From Daucus carota subsp. sativus (lineage: Eukaryota > Streptophyta > Magnoliopsida > Apiales > Apiaceae): DNA of 64,000 bases. The position numbers were made by a program, and so were the translations under genes. The notes under the pieces are model-generated. The model saw only the letters and a program-made list of their open reading frames with translations. It did no database searches and was not told the origin of the DNA. How positions within the stretch are numbered: the first letter of the stretch is position 1; every line of letters begins with the position of its first letter. Below, piece by piece: positions 23,992 through 37,107 of the stretch. The DNA is taken from positions 6,225,131-6,289,130 of the forward strand of contig NC_030381.2 of assembly GCF_001625215.2 (NCBI RefSeq), written 5' to 3'.

Positions 23992-25228
23992 TCAATATAC
24001 TTATATAAAGGAGAAGCGAGGGGCGTGTAGGTGGCGTCTCTCACATCGCTCCGTTTTATTTTTCTAATTTTCTGGAAATTTTGGATGAAAAATATCAAAA
24101 ATTAGAACTACCTTTTTTAGTTTCGGGTATATTAGAAACAAGTTTCAGAATCTGATTTTGTTTCAGATTATTTATGGAATATAGTAGCTTGAAAGTTTTA
24201 ATCTGATTTTGTTTCAGATTATTCAATTATGGGAAAGACAGATTATTTATGGAATATAGTAGCTTGAAAATTCTAATCTGATTTTGTTCAGATTATTTAA
24301 TTATGGGAAAGAGTAGCAAACAAGTCTCTCTCCACCTATAAATACCCGTATAGATCGTAGGATTTTGGATCATCTAAACACAACCTCCTCTCTCAATACC
24401 ACAAACCTACCTGATAGTTCTCTTACTCTGATTTTTAAAGGAAAAGCGAGGGGCGTGTAGGTGGCGCCTCTCACATCGCTCCGTTCTATTTTTTAATTTT
24501 TTTGGATGAAAAATATCAAAAATTAGAAATACCTTTCTCTTGCTCGATTTATAACTCGGAAGTGTCGTTCTTCTGCAACGATAAGTGAAGGTTGTTACAG
24601 TAAAGGTTGTTGCAAGAGTCGACAAATCCAAACACGGGAAAAGAATATAGTCTTGACAGGATATTGATGGTTGATGTCAATAAATTAACTATTAATGATG
24701 TATGTTTGTAGGTTATTCTTTTATAATATTTGTTTTGTTCATCGGACATGTTTGTTGTTGTTAATTTTTATATTATTTATTTTGTATACATGAAAAAATT
24801 ATTCATGCATTATCTGTTTGCTCCGTTCAAGCAACTTTTAAGAGGGTAGTTATATTTAAGTTAAATGTTTTTGTGCACAATCAATCTAAAAAAATTGGAG
24901 GAAGGTGACAATGTAAGAACATGATTATTTTTCAAAAAAAAAAACAAATAAAATTAAGATTCGTAATGCTTTAAATTGTTAATTATATGTATAAATTTAT
25001 TTTCATTTTTCACTGTGAATTATAGTCTAATTTTGCAATTTTATATATTAGTATTTGTATTACATCAAGATTTTTATAATATAAATTTATTTTATCCTAC
25101 AAATATTAACTTGAAACATTAATATACCTTTTATAGACAATCATAAAATTATTTTATTATACAAATATTAATATTAGATCATTAATATAATTTTTATAGG
25201 CCGCCGCAACGCGCGGATTCTCAACTAG
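23992..25228 (+). mobile_element. Probable non-autonomous Helitron
   Basis: The 3' end reads GCCGCCGCAACGCGCGG, a GC-rich short hairpin, followed by ATTCTCAA and CTAG, with T as the next base. A hairpin about 8-10 bp before CTRR, inserted before T, is the Helitron 3' signature. The 5' start is taken at A|TC near 23992, just before TATATAAAGGAGAAGCGAGG. That 5' motif (AAGCGAGGGGCGTGTAGGTG) recurs at 24440-24460, suggesting an internal duplication or a second nested 5' end. No Rep/helicase coding sequence is present. Confidence 0.65.
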
Positions 25229-27096
25229 TTTACAATAATTACGACTGATGTTGCATATAAGTTATATTGGGACCATTTGGTCGAGAGTAAAATGTTTCTT
25301 GGCTAAAATAATTAATAAACGATTAAATTATTTTGAAAAAAAATATAAATAGTATGATGAAAGCTAGCCTTCTCAATTTTTTATAAGTGTTTCTGACTTT
25401 TTATAAAAACGGGTAAAAAAGAAAACAACCTGAAAATGTCAAACAGACACATTATACTTTTTAAAAAATGGTTGACAACCCATTATATTTTTATTTGAAA
25501 AACTCTGCGATACGTATTTTCATAATTTTATCTTAATGTTTCATATACTTTCTCATATTTGTAAAAAAAAAAAAAAAAAAACTCTCATACGGTTCTTTTA
25601 TTTTATTATGATATATTTGAATAAATGTTGCATTAAGGTTTTTGTTCAAAAAGTTACATATCAGTTTATAAATGAGTAACGTTCTGTTATATACTCATAA
25701 TTGATGTATTCGAGAAAATATCGAATTGATAATATGATATTTTTGTTAACTTATAATTATAAACGAGATATTTTTTTATGAGTGGCCGATTCTATCCATC
25801 AAAATAAAAAAAAATTGATAAAAAGTTTTGTACATGATATTATAAGCGTTAGATGCGAATTCACATCAGTGCATTTAATTGTTTTTATTCAGAATCTATG
25901 TATCTTCATTATTGGAATATTATGGCTTTTTTTATTTTCCACTTCTCTTAAAACCGACACAAATTTAAATATTTATCTAATTCCATTCAAATAATCTTAT
26001 TACAAACACACCTTAATATATTAACTACACACCGTAATATATTAACTACTCTAAATAAACACACACTGTGAACAAATATTCCGCATGTTTTGACGTGAGT
26101 CGAAACTTGTTCTCTGCTCGTCATTATCATCGATAACAAAAATCCAAAGCTGATGCAAGGCAAGCTTGATAGTATTATTTTGACACTGATGTTTAAGGCT
26201 GGGAATTCATAGATTCCACAACTATGCAACAAAGGCCAAAAACACTGCTGTGCTGTGGGTCTTTGACAACTTCTCTGCACTTGGAAACCCTTTTAGCCTT
26301 TTGGCCTAAAATAAATTCATCCACCGTTGAGGTCAATGTTGGTTTAATTTTCTCGAGTGCAATCAAACAAATATTTGCTCTTCTGTCATGTTTTTATTTT
26401 TTGTGGTGGAGGAAAATATGACTTGGGTTTCCGATAATCCAAATATCCGATCTTTTGTGGCCATTTGGCTTTAGAATATTCACTCAATAGAAAGTGCATT
26501 TCCGTGAAGTTTCATCCAACATCCAACATCTGACTCCTTGATATTAACATATAAAAAGGAGAAGTAATTCTAACACATGGATAGCATAAAATAAAAACTT
26601 TTTTAACTTACAAATTTACAAACTTTTTTTTTGAATTTTTTTTATTCTCCCAACCTGTTATCCTTAGCTATAGAAAGTATATATGTTCAAAATTATTGAA
26701 AAAGGTCACAATTTTAAAAATAACGCATAGATAAATCGTGCATTCAACACATTTGAAACTGGGGTTCAACATTGAGGGTAGAACATTAGTTATCATTGTG
26801 TCGAATACATTTATACAAATGCTTAAAATATACCTCTGAGGGTAGGATCTAGAAATATAAATATTGCTTATATAATAAGTTTAACTTAGTTTTTACATTG
26901 AAAAATTAGTTTATGTACTTCTCCAACACAAATTGAAATGTTCGGGATCCCCCAGATTTTCAATAAAATAGTAATATTTATAGAACATCATTCGGAAAAT
27001 AATATGTTTTATAATATTTTAAGTTATATTTTATTTGCGGAACATATATGGATTTCAAGACTCCAATAAAATGGAGACTCCGTAAAACTTGACTAA
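25229..27096. other. AT-rich intergenic DNA, no gene seen
   Basis: Only short open frames of AT-driven composition. An 18-19-bp A run lies near 25562. Confidence 0.5.
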
Positions 27097-27410
27097 AAGC
27101 ATGTCCAAGGGTGATAACAAAAACTGTTAGCTAAAATATAATAAAATAGTGATTATGTAAATTTTTACCTAAGGGGAAGGGTAGACACTCCAATAGTATT
27201 ATGTATAATATGATAGCTAAAATTATACCTAAAAGGTTTGCTGGTTCAGCAAATATAGCCAATCAAAATATGGTTATCTATAATTTTTGCTAAGGGGAAT
27301 ATGGTTGGAGTCCAAAACTTTTACATATTTTCTAAAAGTTGACACCTAGATGCCACCTAAATGCCATGTAGACATTTTAGCTAAGGGTTTTGTTCCCTTG
27401 GAGATGCTCT
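27097..27410. mobile_element. Tourist-like MITE
   Basis: Left end GCATGTCCAAGGGTGATAAC pairs with the right end TGTTCCCTTGGAGATGCTC. TAA-type sequence flanks the left side. Length and AT-rich interior suit a PIF/Harbinger MITE. Confidence 0.65.
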
Positions 27411-27813
27411 AATATTGTATATACAAAATCAAAAACATTAATATTTTTACAAAACTTTCACTAATTTATAGGATCAAACTAATTATTTTATGAAATTCTA
27501 AAAACATTTTTTGGGTTAATGAATTCATATATTTCCCCAGAGTCGAGAGATAGATTGCACTTGAAGCCTGAAGGCGGTGAAGCAGTTAGCAATTGAGCAT
27601 GCACTCCATCTCTATACTCGTATATTAGTACAAGTGCCCTATTAAATACTCTTAAAAGGCCTGACAAAATGGCAGAATACCAGATCATGCATGTGAGTTG
27701 TGGCCTTGTGGGCTAAGCCCACATACTTGTCTGATTTTTTTATGTCATTGGTTGACCTTCTGTTCTCTCTTAAATATAACAAAGACCGTACGCCTTTACT
27801 ATACCAGCATATA

Positions 27814-28345
27814 CTCCTCCCTCCGCCCACTCAATTTTATACGGTTTCCTTTCTCGGATGTCCCATCATTTTTATATATTCTTAAAATAATAATTTTTTA
27901 TAATATAAAACACTATTACAATCACTACTTTCTTCCACTATCTTCATTCTATAACAATAAAAACACTATTACACCCACTATTTTCCTCCATTATTTTACA
28001 AATCTATTATTAAAAATAAACGGTCCCACCATTTTACCAACTTTTCATTTAACTTTACGCATTTATTACACTTTTTCTTGGTCTCCGTGTCCAAACCAAT
28101 GTATATTATTCATTGGGAACCTCTGGTTTCTTTATCCTCATTTTTTATGTTACTTTTTGTCACGTTTTTTAAGACTTATTTAAAATATATTTTCATAATA
28201 TATTTTTTAAATTTTTTTCTCTGAAGAAAAATTTAATGTTTAAACTTTTATTTAAAAAGATTAAAAAAAATTATAGAACTATATTTTGTAGGACACAAAA
28301 TACATGCAAACAATGAACGTAAACAAACTAAAAACACGGAGGGAG
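27814..28345. mobile_element. Compound Stowaway MITE
   Basis: The left terminus is CTCCTCCCTCCGCCCACTC. Sequence to about 28120 matches the family of the MITE at 13731-15611, including ACACTATTACA runs and GTATATTATTCATTGGGA. It then runs into a second Stowaway arm ending AACACGGAGGGAG followed by TA (28346-28347). It looks like two related elements fused or one nested at the end of another. Confidence 0.6.
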
Positions 28346-28372
28346 TACTAAGGAGCAACTTATAAGTTAATA

Positions 28373-28598
28373 CTCTATCCGTCGGATATGATTATTTAGA
28401 TTCAGGGTTTGTACGCCGTCCCATCTAAAGTATACTTTCGTAATGATTTTTTAATTCATCCTTTTTTGAATAGGAGTTTAGACGTTAAATTTTTATTCAG
28501 AAAAAATTTTTCAAAAAATATTATGGAACTGTAATTATAGAGGTCTCAAAATACGTGTCAAAAAGTAACATAGTGAACATGCTAGGACAAAGAGAGAC
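28373..28598. mobile_element. Degenerate Stowaway-like element
   Basis: The left end CTCTATCCGTCGG follows TA. The right end AGGACAAAGAGAG is a weak inverted match. Both ends are worn. Confidence 0.35.
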
Positions 28599-29252
28599 GC
28601 GTAATGGACGGGTTTTTTTAGAACTATTAGAAAAAATAATTTTAATATTAATATTTGTTAAAAAATATTATTGATCTATTAACAACTGATGATATGATAT
28701 TTTTTATATCTTTGCTTATATGTTTTGTTAATATATATTTATATATATGTGATACCAACTTCTATTAAACTATTTTATTATATTTTTGAATTTGTTTCAT
28801 ATTAGAACTATAATATATAATATGATTTATTTTTCTAAAGTCAAGAGTTTTAATTTTTGTGTTGATATATCTCTTTCAATAATCTGATGATAATAATTAT
28901 GTGATGTTACGTTTCTGTTATGATATAATTACCAATTTCTTTTTCAACATGATATTTCTTATTTTGTTTACTGTAATAACTTTTTGATATTGACTATTTA
29001 TTGTATTGGGATGTAACTTGGCTTATTAAATTTAACATTATGCATAATAGTATTTTTATTTAAAATGTCAGTTAAAAGCATATTAGGTAAAATAATTTCG
29101 TAACAGCGGGATTTATATGATTCTAGAATCAAGTATCTTCGGAAATATCTAGACAAATCTTTTTTTTTTCTCTCGCTCCTTCACCCAGAATCTTTTATTT
29201 TAAAGGAAATCGAAGAAAGCATGGGGAAAGATAGTAAAACTGGGCCGGTGTG

Positions 29253-29488
29253 GGTTCCTACATAAAAAAAAGAAGAAAAAATGCTCAAAACATTATGTTA
29301 ATAATGTTAATTTTCGGTTTGTTGACGATAAAGTCACAACCGGAGCTATGCTAATTGATAGTCGATCCGGGGTTCCTACGTAAAAAAAAATAAAGAAAAA
29401 AAACTCAAAACATTATGTTAATAATGTTAATTTTCGGTATGTTGACCATAAAGTCAGAACCGGAGTTATGCTAGTTGATAGTCGATCC
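29253..29488. repeat. 118-bp tandem direct repeat, two copies
   Basis: Units 29253-29370 and 29371-29488 both start GGTTCCTAC and end GATAGTCGATCC. They share AACATTATGTTAATAATGTT (a near-palindrome) and differ at only a few positions. No coding function is apparent. Confidence 0.9.
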
Positions 29489-30977
29489 CTCAACAAATAA
29501 GCAGCTATGATTAGAGCTAAACTAGATCGTCGATTTACCGACAAAGAGTTAGCTAGCAAATTTGTTATCCCTTCCCAAAGTCGTTTACTTTTTTAGTGAG
29601 GTCAAGACACATATAATTACAACATAATTTAGATGTACATTTAATAAAAATTTAGTTATAATTTTAAATAATAAATTATATTCATGTATTGAAATGTAAA
29701 TAAGCCATATTATTATAAAATGTATTGGACTATTTTGAAGTTACATAATAGCATAATGATCTTATGCAAAATAGTTACATTGTTTTACATTTTATTATAA
29801 TCACATGTAAAATATATAAAATAAATCAAGAGCATTCCCCTAATCTTGTCTTCCGTCTCTCTAAAAACGACAAAACATTTTGATATAATATTTTTTTTAA
29901 TATTTCATATATATTTTTACACACATATATATCTTCCACATATATATCGAAGATGTAAATCGCATATAATGATCACATGTATCAATGTATCATGTGACAT
30001 GTTTAAGGATTAGTTGTGCTTTGTTACTTTCACCTTAATTTTTTAGTTTGAAATGATTACTCATTCCATTTGATTCGATATATAAAACATTGTTTAGTTC
30101 AATTTTATTTTGTGACATTCGAAAAAATTTTAAGTTTAGAAATTCTATTTCACAAAATACATTATGTATTTTAAAATATTAAAATTTTGAAAATAAGTTT
30201 AATAATTTTTTTACAATCATATCTAAAACTGATATTAAACAACACAATCATAAATATAACTTTAAAAATCTAATTATTAAAATAGTCTTTGATTATACAT
30301 AGGTTTTTTAACAAGTTAAATGGGTTAAATTAGATGCTATCCAAATGCCATCAAATTCATACTTCAATTATACGTATTGTTACAAGTTTTTTTAATTTAT
30401 ATTTAGTATGATTTTAAATTTCAGAGAAAACAATTAAAAAATATGTATTTAAGCTGTTGTCCGTTTGTTTAAGGGAATCAAGCTGTTTCTAATTTCTGTT
30501 TTTCTTTATCCGTTTGTGTAAATAAATAATTTTTTTATGAAGTTGAGAATGCTACTTTTTTTTCTCAGAGCTTATAATTCTTTTCCAAATAATTTATTAA
30601 CTTATTTGCTTCTTTCTTTTAATCCAGTTCTTTATTTTAAATAAGAATTCACTTTTTTTAAATTGCCCAAACAGCCTCATAATGACTAAATTTAATTAAC
30701 TAAAAATTTATATAATTTTTTTATAACTAGAAAATTTTGAAAACAAAATATATACTATCAACATGAATAAATAATGTTCAAAGTTAATTAAATAGTAATT
30801 ACCCTGATTCAAACATTTTTTGAATTTTTCCAACCTGTAAATATCCAAAAAAATTATAATTTGAAAATTAAAATTCAAACAAAAAGAGTCAAAACTCAAG
30901 ACTTCTTTTGGATTGTACAGAATCAGTGGGTCCACTTATAGTACAATCTTTATGACTGACAATTGACAAACGAATAA
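29489..30977. other. AT-rich intergenic DNA, no gene seen
   Basis: No supported exon. Long A/T-rich stretches without recognisable termini of known elements. Confidence 0.5.
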
Positions 30978-30986
30978 AACCGTTAG
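30978..30986 (-). promoter_or_regulatory. Possible mitosis-specific activator (MSA) core
   Basis: The minus strand reads CTAACGGTT, the core bound by three-repeat MYB (MYB3R) factors in plant G2/M promoters. It lies about 370 bp upstream of the TPX2-like start, a sensible place for a mitotic gene. Single short match, so chance cannot be excluded. Confidence 0.4.
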
Positions 30987-31356
30987 TGGCAATCCCGTAA
31001 TTAATCCCAAAATCAAACCCAAGTCTCTAACACCCATCGAATTTCAGACCCACCCGACAATCTTCCGTGCCCCGATACCCGGCTCCGACTCCAATAACAA
31101 AAAGACAAAAAAACTATCTTTAAACCCTTACCAAAATGACCAGACTACCCCCACTCCACTCCACATCTCAATAAATCCCAAGGGCACTTTGGTCAACACA
31201 ATCCACTTAGTATTTTACGCATATCTCTCACATTCAATACATTCAAATTTCGGATCCTTATTAAAAACCGATCTTCATTCCCCGTTATACCCTTCTTCCT
31301 CTACCTATACATACAACTCATCTGTACGTATAGGTTTCCGTTTAGTTCTTGAAAAA

Positions 31357-34300
31357 ATGGAGACAGAGATGGAAGATGCGGAGATATATACATTCACCGG
31401 CGACGAAATCGATCCTGATTACGAGTTCGACGCGGCGAGATACTTCGATTTCTGTACGGGCGAGTCGTTCACTGAGTCGACTCGGGCTGAGATTTGGTTC
31501 GAATCGCTCCGAGGCTATCCGCCATCTCGTAAGTGCTTTTTAGTGTTCTTGAGTTGTGTGTATATTTTTGGGCTGAAATGTATTTATGTGTATAATTTGC
31601 AATAAATAAATAAAATGTAATGTTAATGTGTTTGAATAGATTTATATAGTAGGTTGTAATTTTTATTATTAATTTGCTTAATTTAGAAAAATACTGTTAA
31701 ATAGTTAGTTAGTTAGTTAGTTGTGTATATTGTTCTTCTTGTTCTGGAAATAAATTGATTGTTTAGAAGTTTATTGAGCTTTATTGGTAATTTTACGATG
31801 TTTATGAAGTTCGGGTTTGTGATTTTCGAGTTTGAAGGAGGTAGTATGGTATATGAACTGTGAGTGTTACTGTGATTATGTTTCTCATGAAGTTGTATGG
31901 TAGCTCTCTTGTCGTTTGAATTAGTCGGATTTATGCTTCGTTTGGTTATAATTGTGAAGAAAATGAGTAGCAAGGAGGAACTTACATTCATCACGAAATT
32001 AGTGGGATTGAGTTTATTTTGTATGGATGGAATGGAGGGAGAAATGATAATCATAATATTTTGGCTCAAAAGCAGTAACAATTTTGTTCTATTCCTACCA
32101 CACGGAGCATTAATCTCTGATTGGTTTCTTGATTGTTAGCTTTTTGATAGGTGCTTGTATGTTTATCTTTTTTTGCAACTGATTTTGTTCGCTAACTACT
32201 TGTACTTTATTTTGTATTCCAGCCTTCGCCATAAGGTTACAATTAGGAGAGGATTATCTACTGCAAAATGTCACTACGTCTCCAAAAACTAAAATGTCAG
32301 AAACCAATGTGGCACCTGAAATTGACTCTGGTAATGCTGAAGAGCGACGAAATTCTGCCATGGATACGAGCAACAGCGGTAGGAAGTTACTTTTCTTTGC
32401 TATAGATGTATTGTCTTCTCAGTTTCTGTTTGCATCATGTACTATACACTCTGTGGGACCACCAACTTGACAATTTTTTTCCTAAGAAGTATCTAGATTT
32501 GTTAACCGGTAACTGCTTTTGAAATACTACTAATATTTTCTAAGCAGAGGTACAGTAACAAAGAGAGTAATCTCACAGAATTCATGTTTGCAAAATTATA
32601 TTTTGTAATTTGTATATCAGCTTATACCCTTGTGCAATGCACTGGCAGGTCTTTGGTTCATACTTAACATTAGAATATACTATATAGTGATTGATGCCTT
32701 TGATTATCTTCCCCACAATGAATTTCTTGCAGACCAGGAGTTCATAAACATAACACATTCTACTAGCTTACAGAGTTCCGCACAACCAAACTTGTATAGA
32801 ACTGGTGCGATTCAGAATTGCGCACACTTGTATAAAGCTGGTGCAATACCTGCAGGTAATCTGAACTTTCAAACAATTTTTTAAAGTGTGGAGTGTTGCT
32901 TTGCCTTTGACTGTTGTTATGAATTAAAGATACAAACAATCTGTTAATTTTGATCTTCTGCAGAAGTCTGCTCTTGCAATACTTTCCCCAATAATATTTC
33001 ATGTACCTCTTGATTAAATTCAGGCTTGACATTTTATAATCATATGAATGAGTCAAAAACCAGAAGGAATGCCAATGCAAGACCATTTGTCTCGAGGGTC
33101 TCAACTCTTATGAAGCCAACAGCCAGCCAACTGGCCAAACAAAGTCGTTCTGGTCACACGGATAACTTCAGGTGACTTTTTAAAGTTATATCCAGTTCTA
33201 AGTTTGTGGAATTGGTAATAACAAGCACAGGCATTTGGCCATGTTTGTTTGGAGGGATTATAATCCCCGTATTGTTACCCTATTTATCTCAAATGTTAAG
33301 GATTATAATCCCATGAATTCATATTTCAAGCATTGTTTTAGTCCATTTCTATGGGATTATAATCCCTTGTAAGAGAAGGTATTATAATTCCATGGAAATG
33401 AATGAAAAAAGTGATTGGAATACAATCCCATGGGATTATAATCGCTTAAAATTGAAGATATTAATTTAGTTATCCTGGGATTATAATCCTTTCAAACAAA
33501 CATGGCCAAAGAGGTATTCCCCGAATGTTGCACACCGCCGAGTTTGAAAAACTACCGATTTTGATCAGTTGGGCAGCTGCAACAAATAGTTGGTCTATTT
33601 TCAGTATTAGATAAATGACTTTATTTTGGTGGCTGCTCTGCGTGCTTCAGATCTAAAGGAGAAACCCAGTTAGATTTGTACAAAATTAGCAATAGTTCTC
33701 AACATCTTTGGCACCTTACTTTCTTCTAAATTACAGTGATGCATAGTATTACCAATACTTTCTTCTCGTGACCTTTCTTTTTGTTGTAATAATCTCTTTT
33801 TTCTCACTGTGATAAGGTCTATGAGATCTGAGGACAAGAACAAAAGCTTAAACAATACTCCTGCACTAGAGAATCAAGCTGCCAAGAGACAAAAACTTGA
33901 GGGAGGTCATTTGCGGAAGGTCGAATTCTCATAATCAAATTTAAGATGTTCACTTTTAACGAATTAATTGCATATTTTGTTGGCATTGTACAGTAACTGC
34001 TTCCAAAGCAAAATATGTCTCTCTTTAAATAGTATAACATAATATTCCTCTGCATGAGTAGGTTATTCCATTTAATTTTCTAGTTTTTGTTTTTGGACAA
34101 TTTGTTCACTGTCAGATGACAATGATAGCTCCATGCTATTGTTAGATTTCTTTCACATTCATGATGAAGAAAAAGGAGTAGCGTAAATTTGATAAATTTC
34201 CTCCTAACTGTTCTTTCTGGGGCATTTGACCCCGTACTATTTTCTAGGTTTCCAGACACTTGAACATATTGCAATTGCTCAAGTAGGTGGTCCTTTTACC

Positions 34301-37107
34301 TAAAATGTTTGCTTAATTAGTTTGTTATGAGTTACATGTCTTGATGTTTGCTGCTACTGCTTATCTTAGTGTTCTCACCTTCTAATAAGTTTTTACTCTC
34401 CTTTTGATATTCTGTGACTGCTAATCTGTTTTCAAGTTTCTGATCAGCATCTGGTTCATCTTACTGACAGGTTGCTGATACATATCAACAGACTTATTTA
34501 GTTCACAAGGAGCGGAAAAGGGTATGAAAAATCTTAACACATACGAGCTTTCTGTTATAAACATAGTTCTTCCATCTGATTACTGCATAACGTGCAGTTC
34601 TTCGTTCATTTCTTCAGTTCTCTTCCTCTTTTTTTTATAAAATTCCAACTGTGATTGGTATCAAAGACATAATTTGTCTACAAACTTATGAAATGTTCAA
34701 CTAGTAATAGTTAATAAATATACATGTGCACGTACTACAGCCCAAATTTATATATAATATGTCTGTTCTCAATTTATTAGCCAGCAAGTACAGAATATAT
34801 GGGAATAGGAACATAAGAATGGTTTGACAGAAGTAGAAAGAGGAAGAAAATATGAGCCCATAAATTTACTTTTTGTAAAGGGTCTGATAATATATATTGT
34901 TTGATCGCCTTTGTAGGATGCTAACATAGAAGCAAAGTCAACACAGGCTAAGCTACATATTACTATTCCCAGAGAGCCTGACCTTAAAACAGCTCATAGG
35001 GCACGAAGGATGAGGTCTGTTTTTTTTTTTACATTCCTGTTAATTGCCATTTGGAACATGGTCTTTCCTAATAACCTACAAAGCTATTTTAATTTCAGGA
35101 CAAAAGTTGGTGAAGAACGTGAACAGGCCACATCTACTACTCATACATTTAGAGCTCTTCCGTTGAACAGAAAGGTGAGTGTGGGAAGCGAATTGAGAGA
35201 GATTCTATGATAATTTAGACTTGTTATAATTTATTTATTTTCAAATGCAGATTCTCGAGGCTCCTTCATTACTACTAGCCAAAAGAAGCACTCCACAATT
35301 ACCAGAATTCCAGGCAAGTGCTTAATTTTATGATAAGTTACCTGTATAAAGTTCACCTTCTTGGTCTGATCATGGTAAACAATTCAATTTAATCCTGATG
35401 TCTTCATTTTATTGGTCTGCAGGAGTTTCACCTAAAAACATCGGAAAGGGCAATGCAACAAGCAGTTCCGTCATATTCAGTTCATTGCAATAATTCCAAG
35501 GTTATACTCCATACATGTTAGGAATAAATTTATTTACTTAAAACTGAATATCGTTTGCTCATTACCTGTCATACTCACACATGACTACATGAGGTGTTGC
35601 CTCACAAGATAGTGAGATACTGGAAGATTGTGGGTATGGTGCAGAAGGGAAAGAAACAAGATTCTTTTATTGCACACTTGCACCGCATGCACAGTAACAT
35701 ACTGTATTTTTTTTATTGTTATATAACTATCAAGTAATTTTACTCTTGGATTAACATAATATAGTTCCAGGTGTCACACGAACCTGATTCTGGATCATAT
35801 TTAGAATGTAGCACCAAAGATCCTAGAAGGTAAATACTGAAAGCTCCTCTTTGCAACACTGATTTATCCCTTGATGATTAGTTCTTTAACAAGTGAGAAA
35901 TGCTAATACATTAATGATTGGTATGTTCATGGTAGTCATGATTAGTTTAACTTCTGTATTGCTTTATGTTTCAGCACTATGATGCTATCGTTAGATAATG
36001 TCTCATTTTAAGCGATCCACAATGATCAGCTATGTAAAATAGTGACAAAGAAGAATGCTAATTTGTAGATTTTGCATTTCTCTTGTCAGGCAAGTGGAGG
36101 GGTGCGCAGTAGTTAACCAATTCAAAGCTACACCTTTTAACAAGAAGGTATTTCATAAATTGGAATTGTAACTTTGGCAAATGTCCAGAAACAACAGGAA
36201 GGTGAACAAATATGTGGTCTCTAAATGCAGGTCTTTTCATCTAAAGGAGATATTGGAGTTTTCCGGAGTAAGAAAAGGGAAACTACAGTACCAAAGGTGA
36301 CTTTGTGTTATGATTTATGAAGTATTGATTTTGTTCCTTCGCAATCAAGTTCTGGTCATTCATACAATTTGGCATTCTGGATTTTGTTACAGGAATTTAA
36401 TTTCCATACAGAACGAAGACAGCAACATGATCCACCAGTAGACCTTTTTAACAGGGTAAGCCACCAAATTGTCCCTGTAGCCAGTTTTTTTCTTTAATAC
36501 AATGCACATTTTCAATTGTTTCTGCGAATCATTACAACTTCTCCAACAATATGATCAAATAACTATTTTGTCAGTTCATAACTAAGAATTTCAGATTTTT
36601 ATTGTTCTTGTAAAATGCAGCTAACTTTGGAATCTGATCTTCGATCAAATGTTGAATCCCATGTAAAAGTACCTCAGTCTACTTTAACATTTACAAAGGT
36701 TCTACTTATTCCTGGTAGTATGCTTAAATTTCAATTCAATTTCATTATTCTAATAATGTTGGTGTTGTGTATTTGGTATAAGGGATCAAAAGAGAATAAA
36801 TTTGGATCTGTACAGCAAGAAAGCAAGGCAAGTATAAAAGCTTTCATACAATCCATGTTGGTTACTATGGCATGATCTTGTTCTTTATATCTAAAGCATT
36901 GCAAGTTTTTGCAGGTAACAAATATGTTACAAGGGGAATCACAAGGGATTAAGACTAGGCAGATTCCGTTTGAAGGTGCTACTAGAACTGGTAACATGCG
37001 TAGCGTTAGCAGGTATGTAAAGCAAGTGTAGTACATTTAAGATTAATGTTTGGTATATCTTAAAATGGATATTCTTGTTGCAATACAGGATATCTGGCAT
37101 CCGGTAA
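31357..37107 (+). CDS. TPX2-like spindle protein (TPXL2/TPXL3 type)
   Basis: Eighteen exons join in frame to 519 residues: 31357-31528, 32223-32378, 32733-32855, 33024-33171, 33817-33919, 34471-34521, 34917-35014, 35099-35174, 35251-35313, 35423-35500, 35765-35829, 36090-36147, 36231-36296, 36393-36455, 36621-36698, 36783-36827, 36915-37012, 37089-37107. The N-terminus has DPDYEFDAARYFDF, resembling the Aurora-kinase-binding motif. The middle holds the central (importin-binding) TPX2 domain, with LHITIPREPDLKTAHRARR, FRALPLNRKILEAPSLL and TPQLPEFQEFHLKT. It stops after SRISGIR, without the C-terminal TPX2 domain of full-length TPX2. This matches the short Arabidopsis TPXL2/TPXL3 group, Aurora activators on spindle microtubules. 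The introns after exons 9 (35313) and 16 (36827) use GC donors. Confidence 0.92.
33237..33507. mobile_element. MITE in an intron of the TPX2-like gene
   Basis: Inverted ends GGCCATGTTTGTTTGGAGGG and the complement AAACAAACATGGCC at the right. Several inner copies of GGGATTATAATCCC-like palindromes. It lies between exons 4 and 5. Target duplication is unclear. Confidence 0.7.

Noticed and set aside
31189..31356. 56-residue upstream extension of the TPX2-like protein
   Set aside because: It begins at a TTG codon in the leader. The ATG at 31357 directly precedes the Aurora-binding-like motif.
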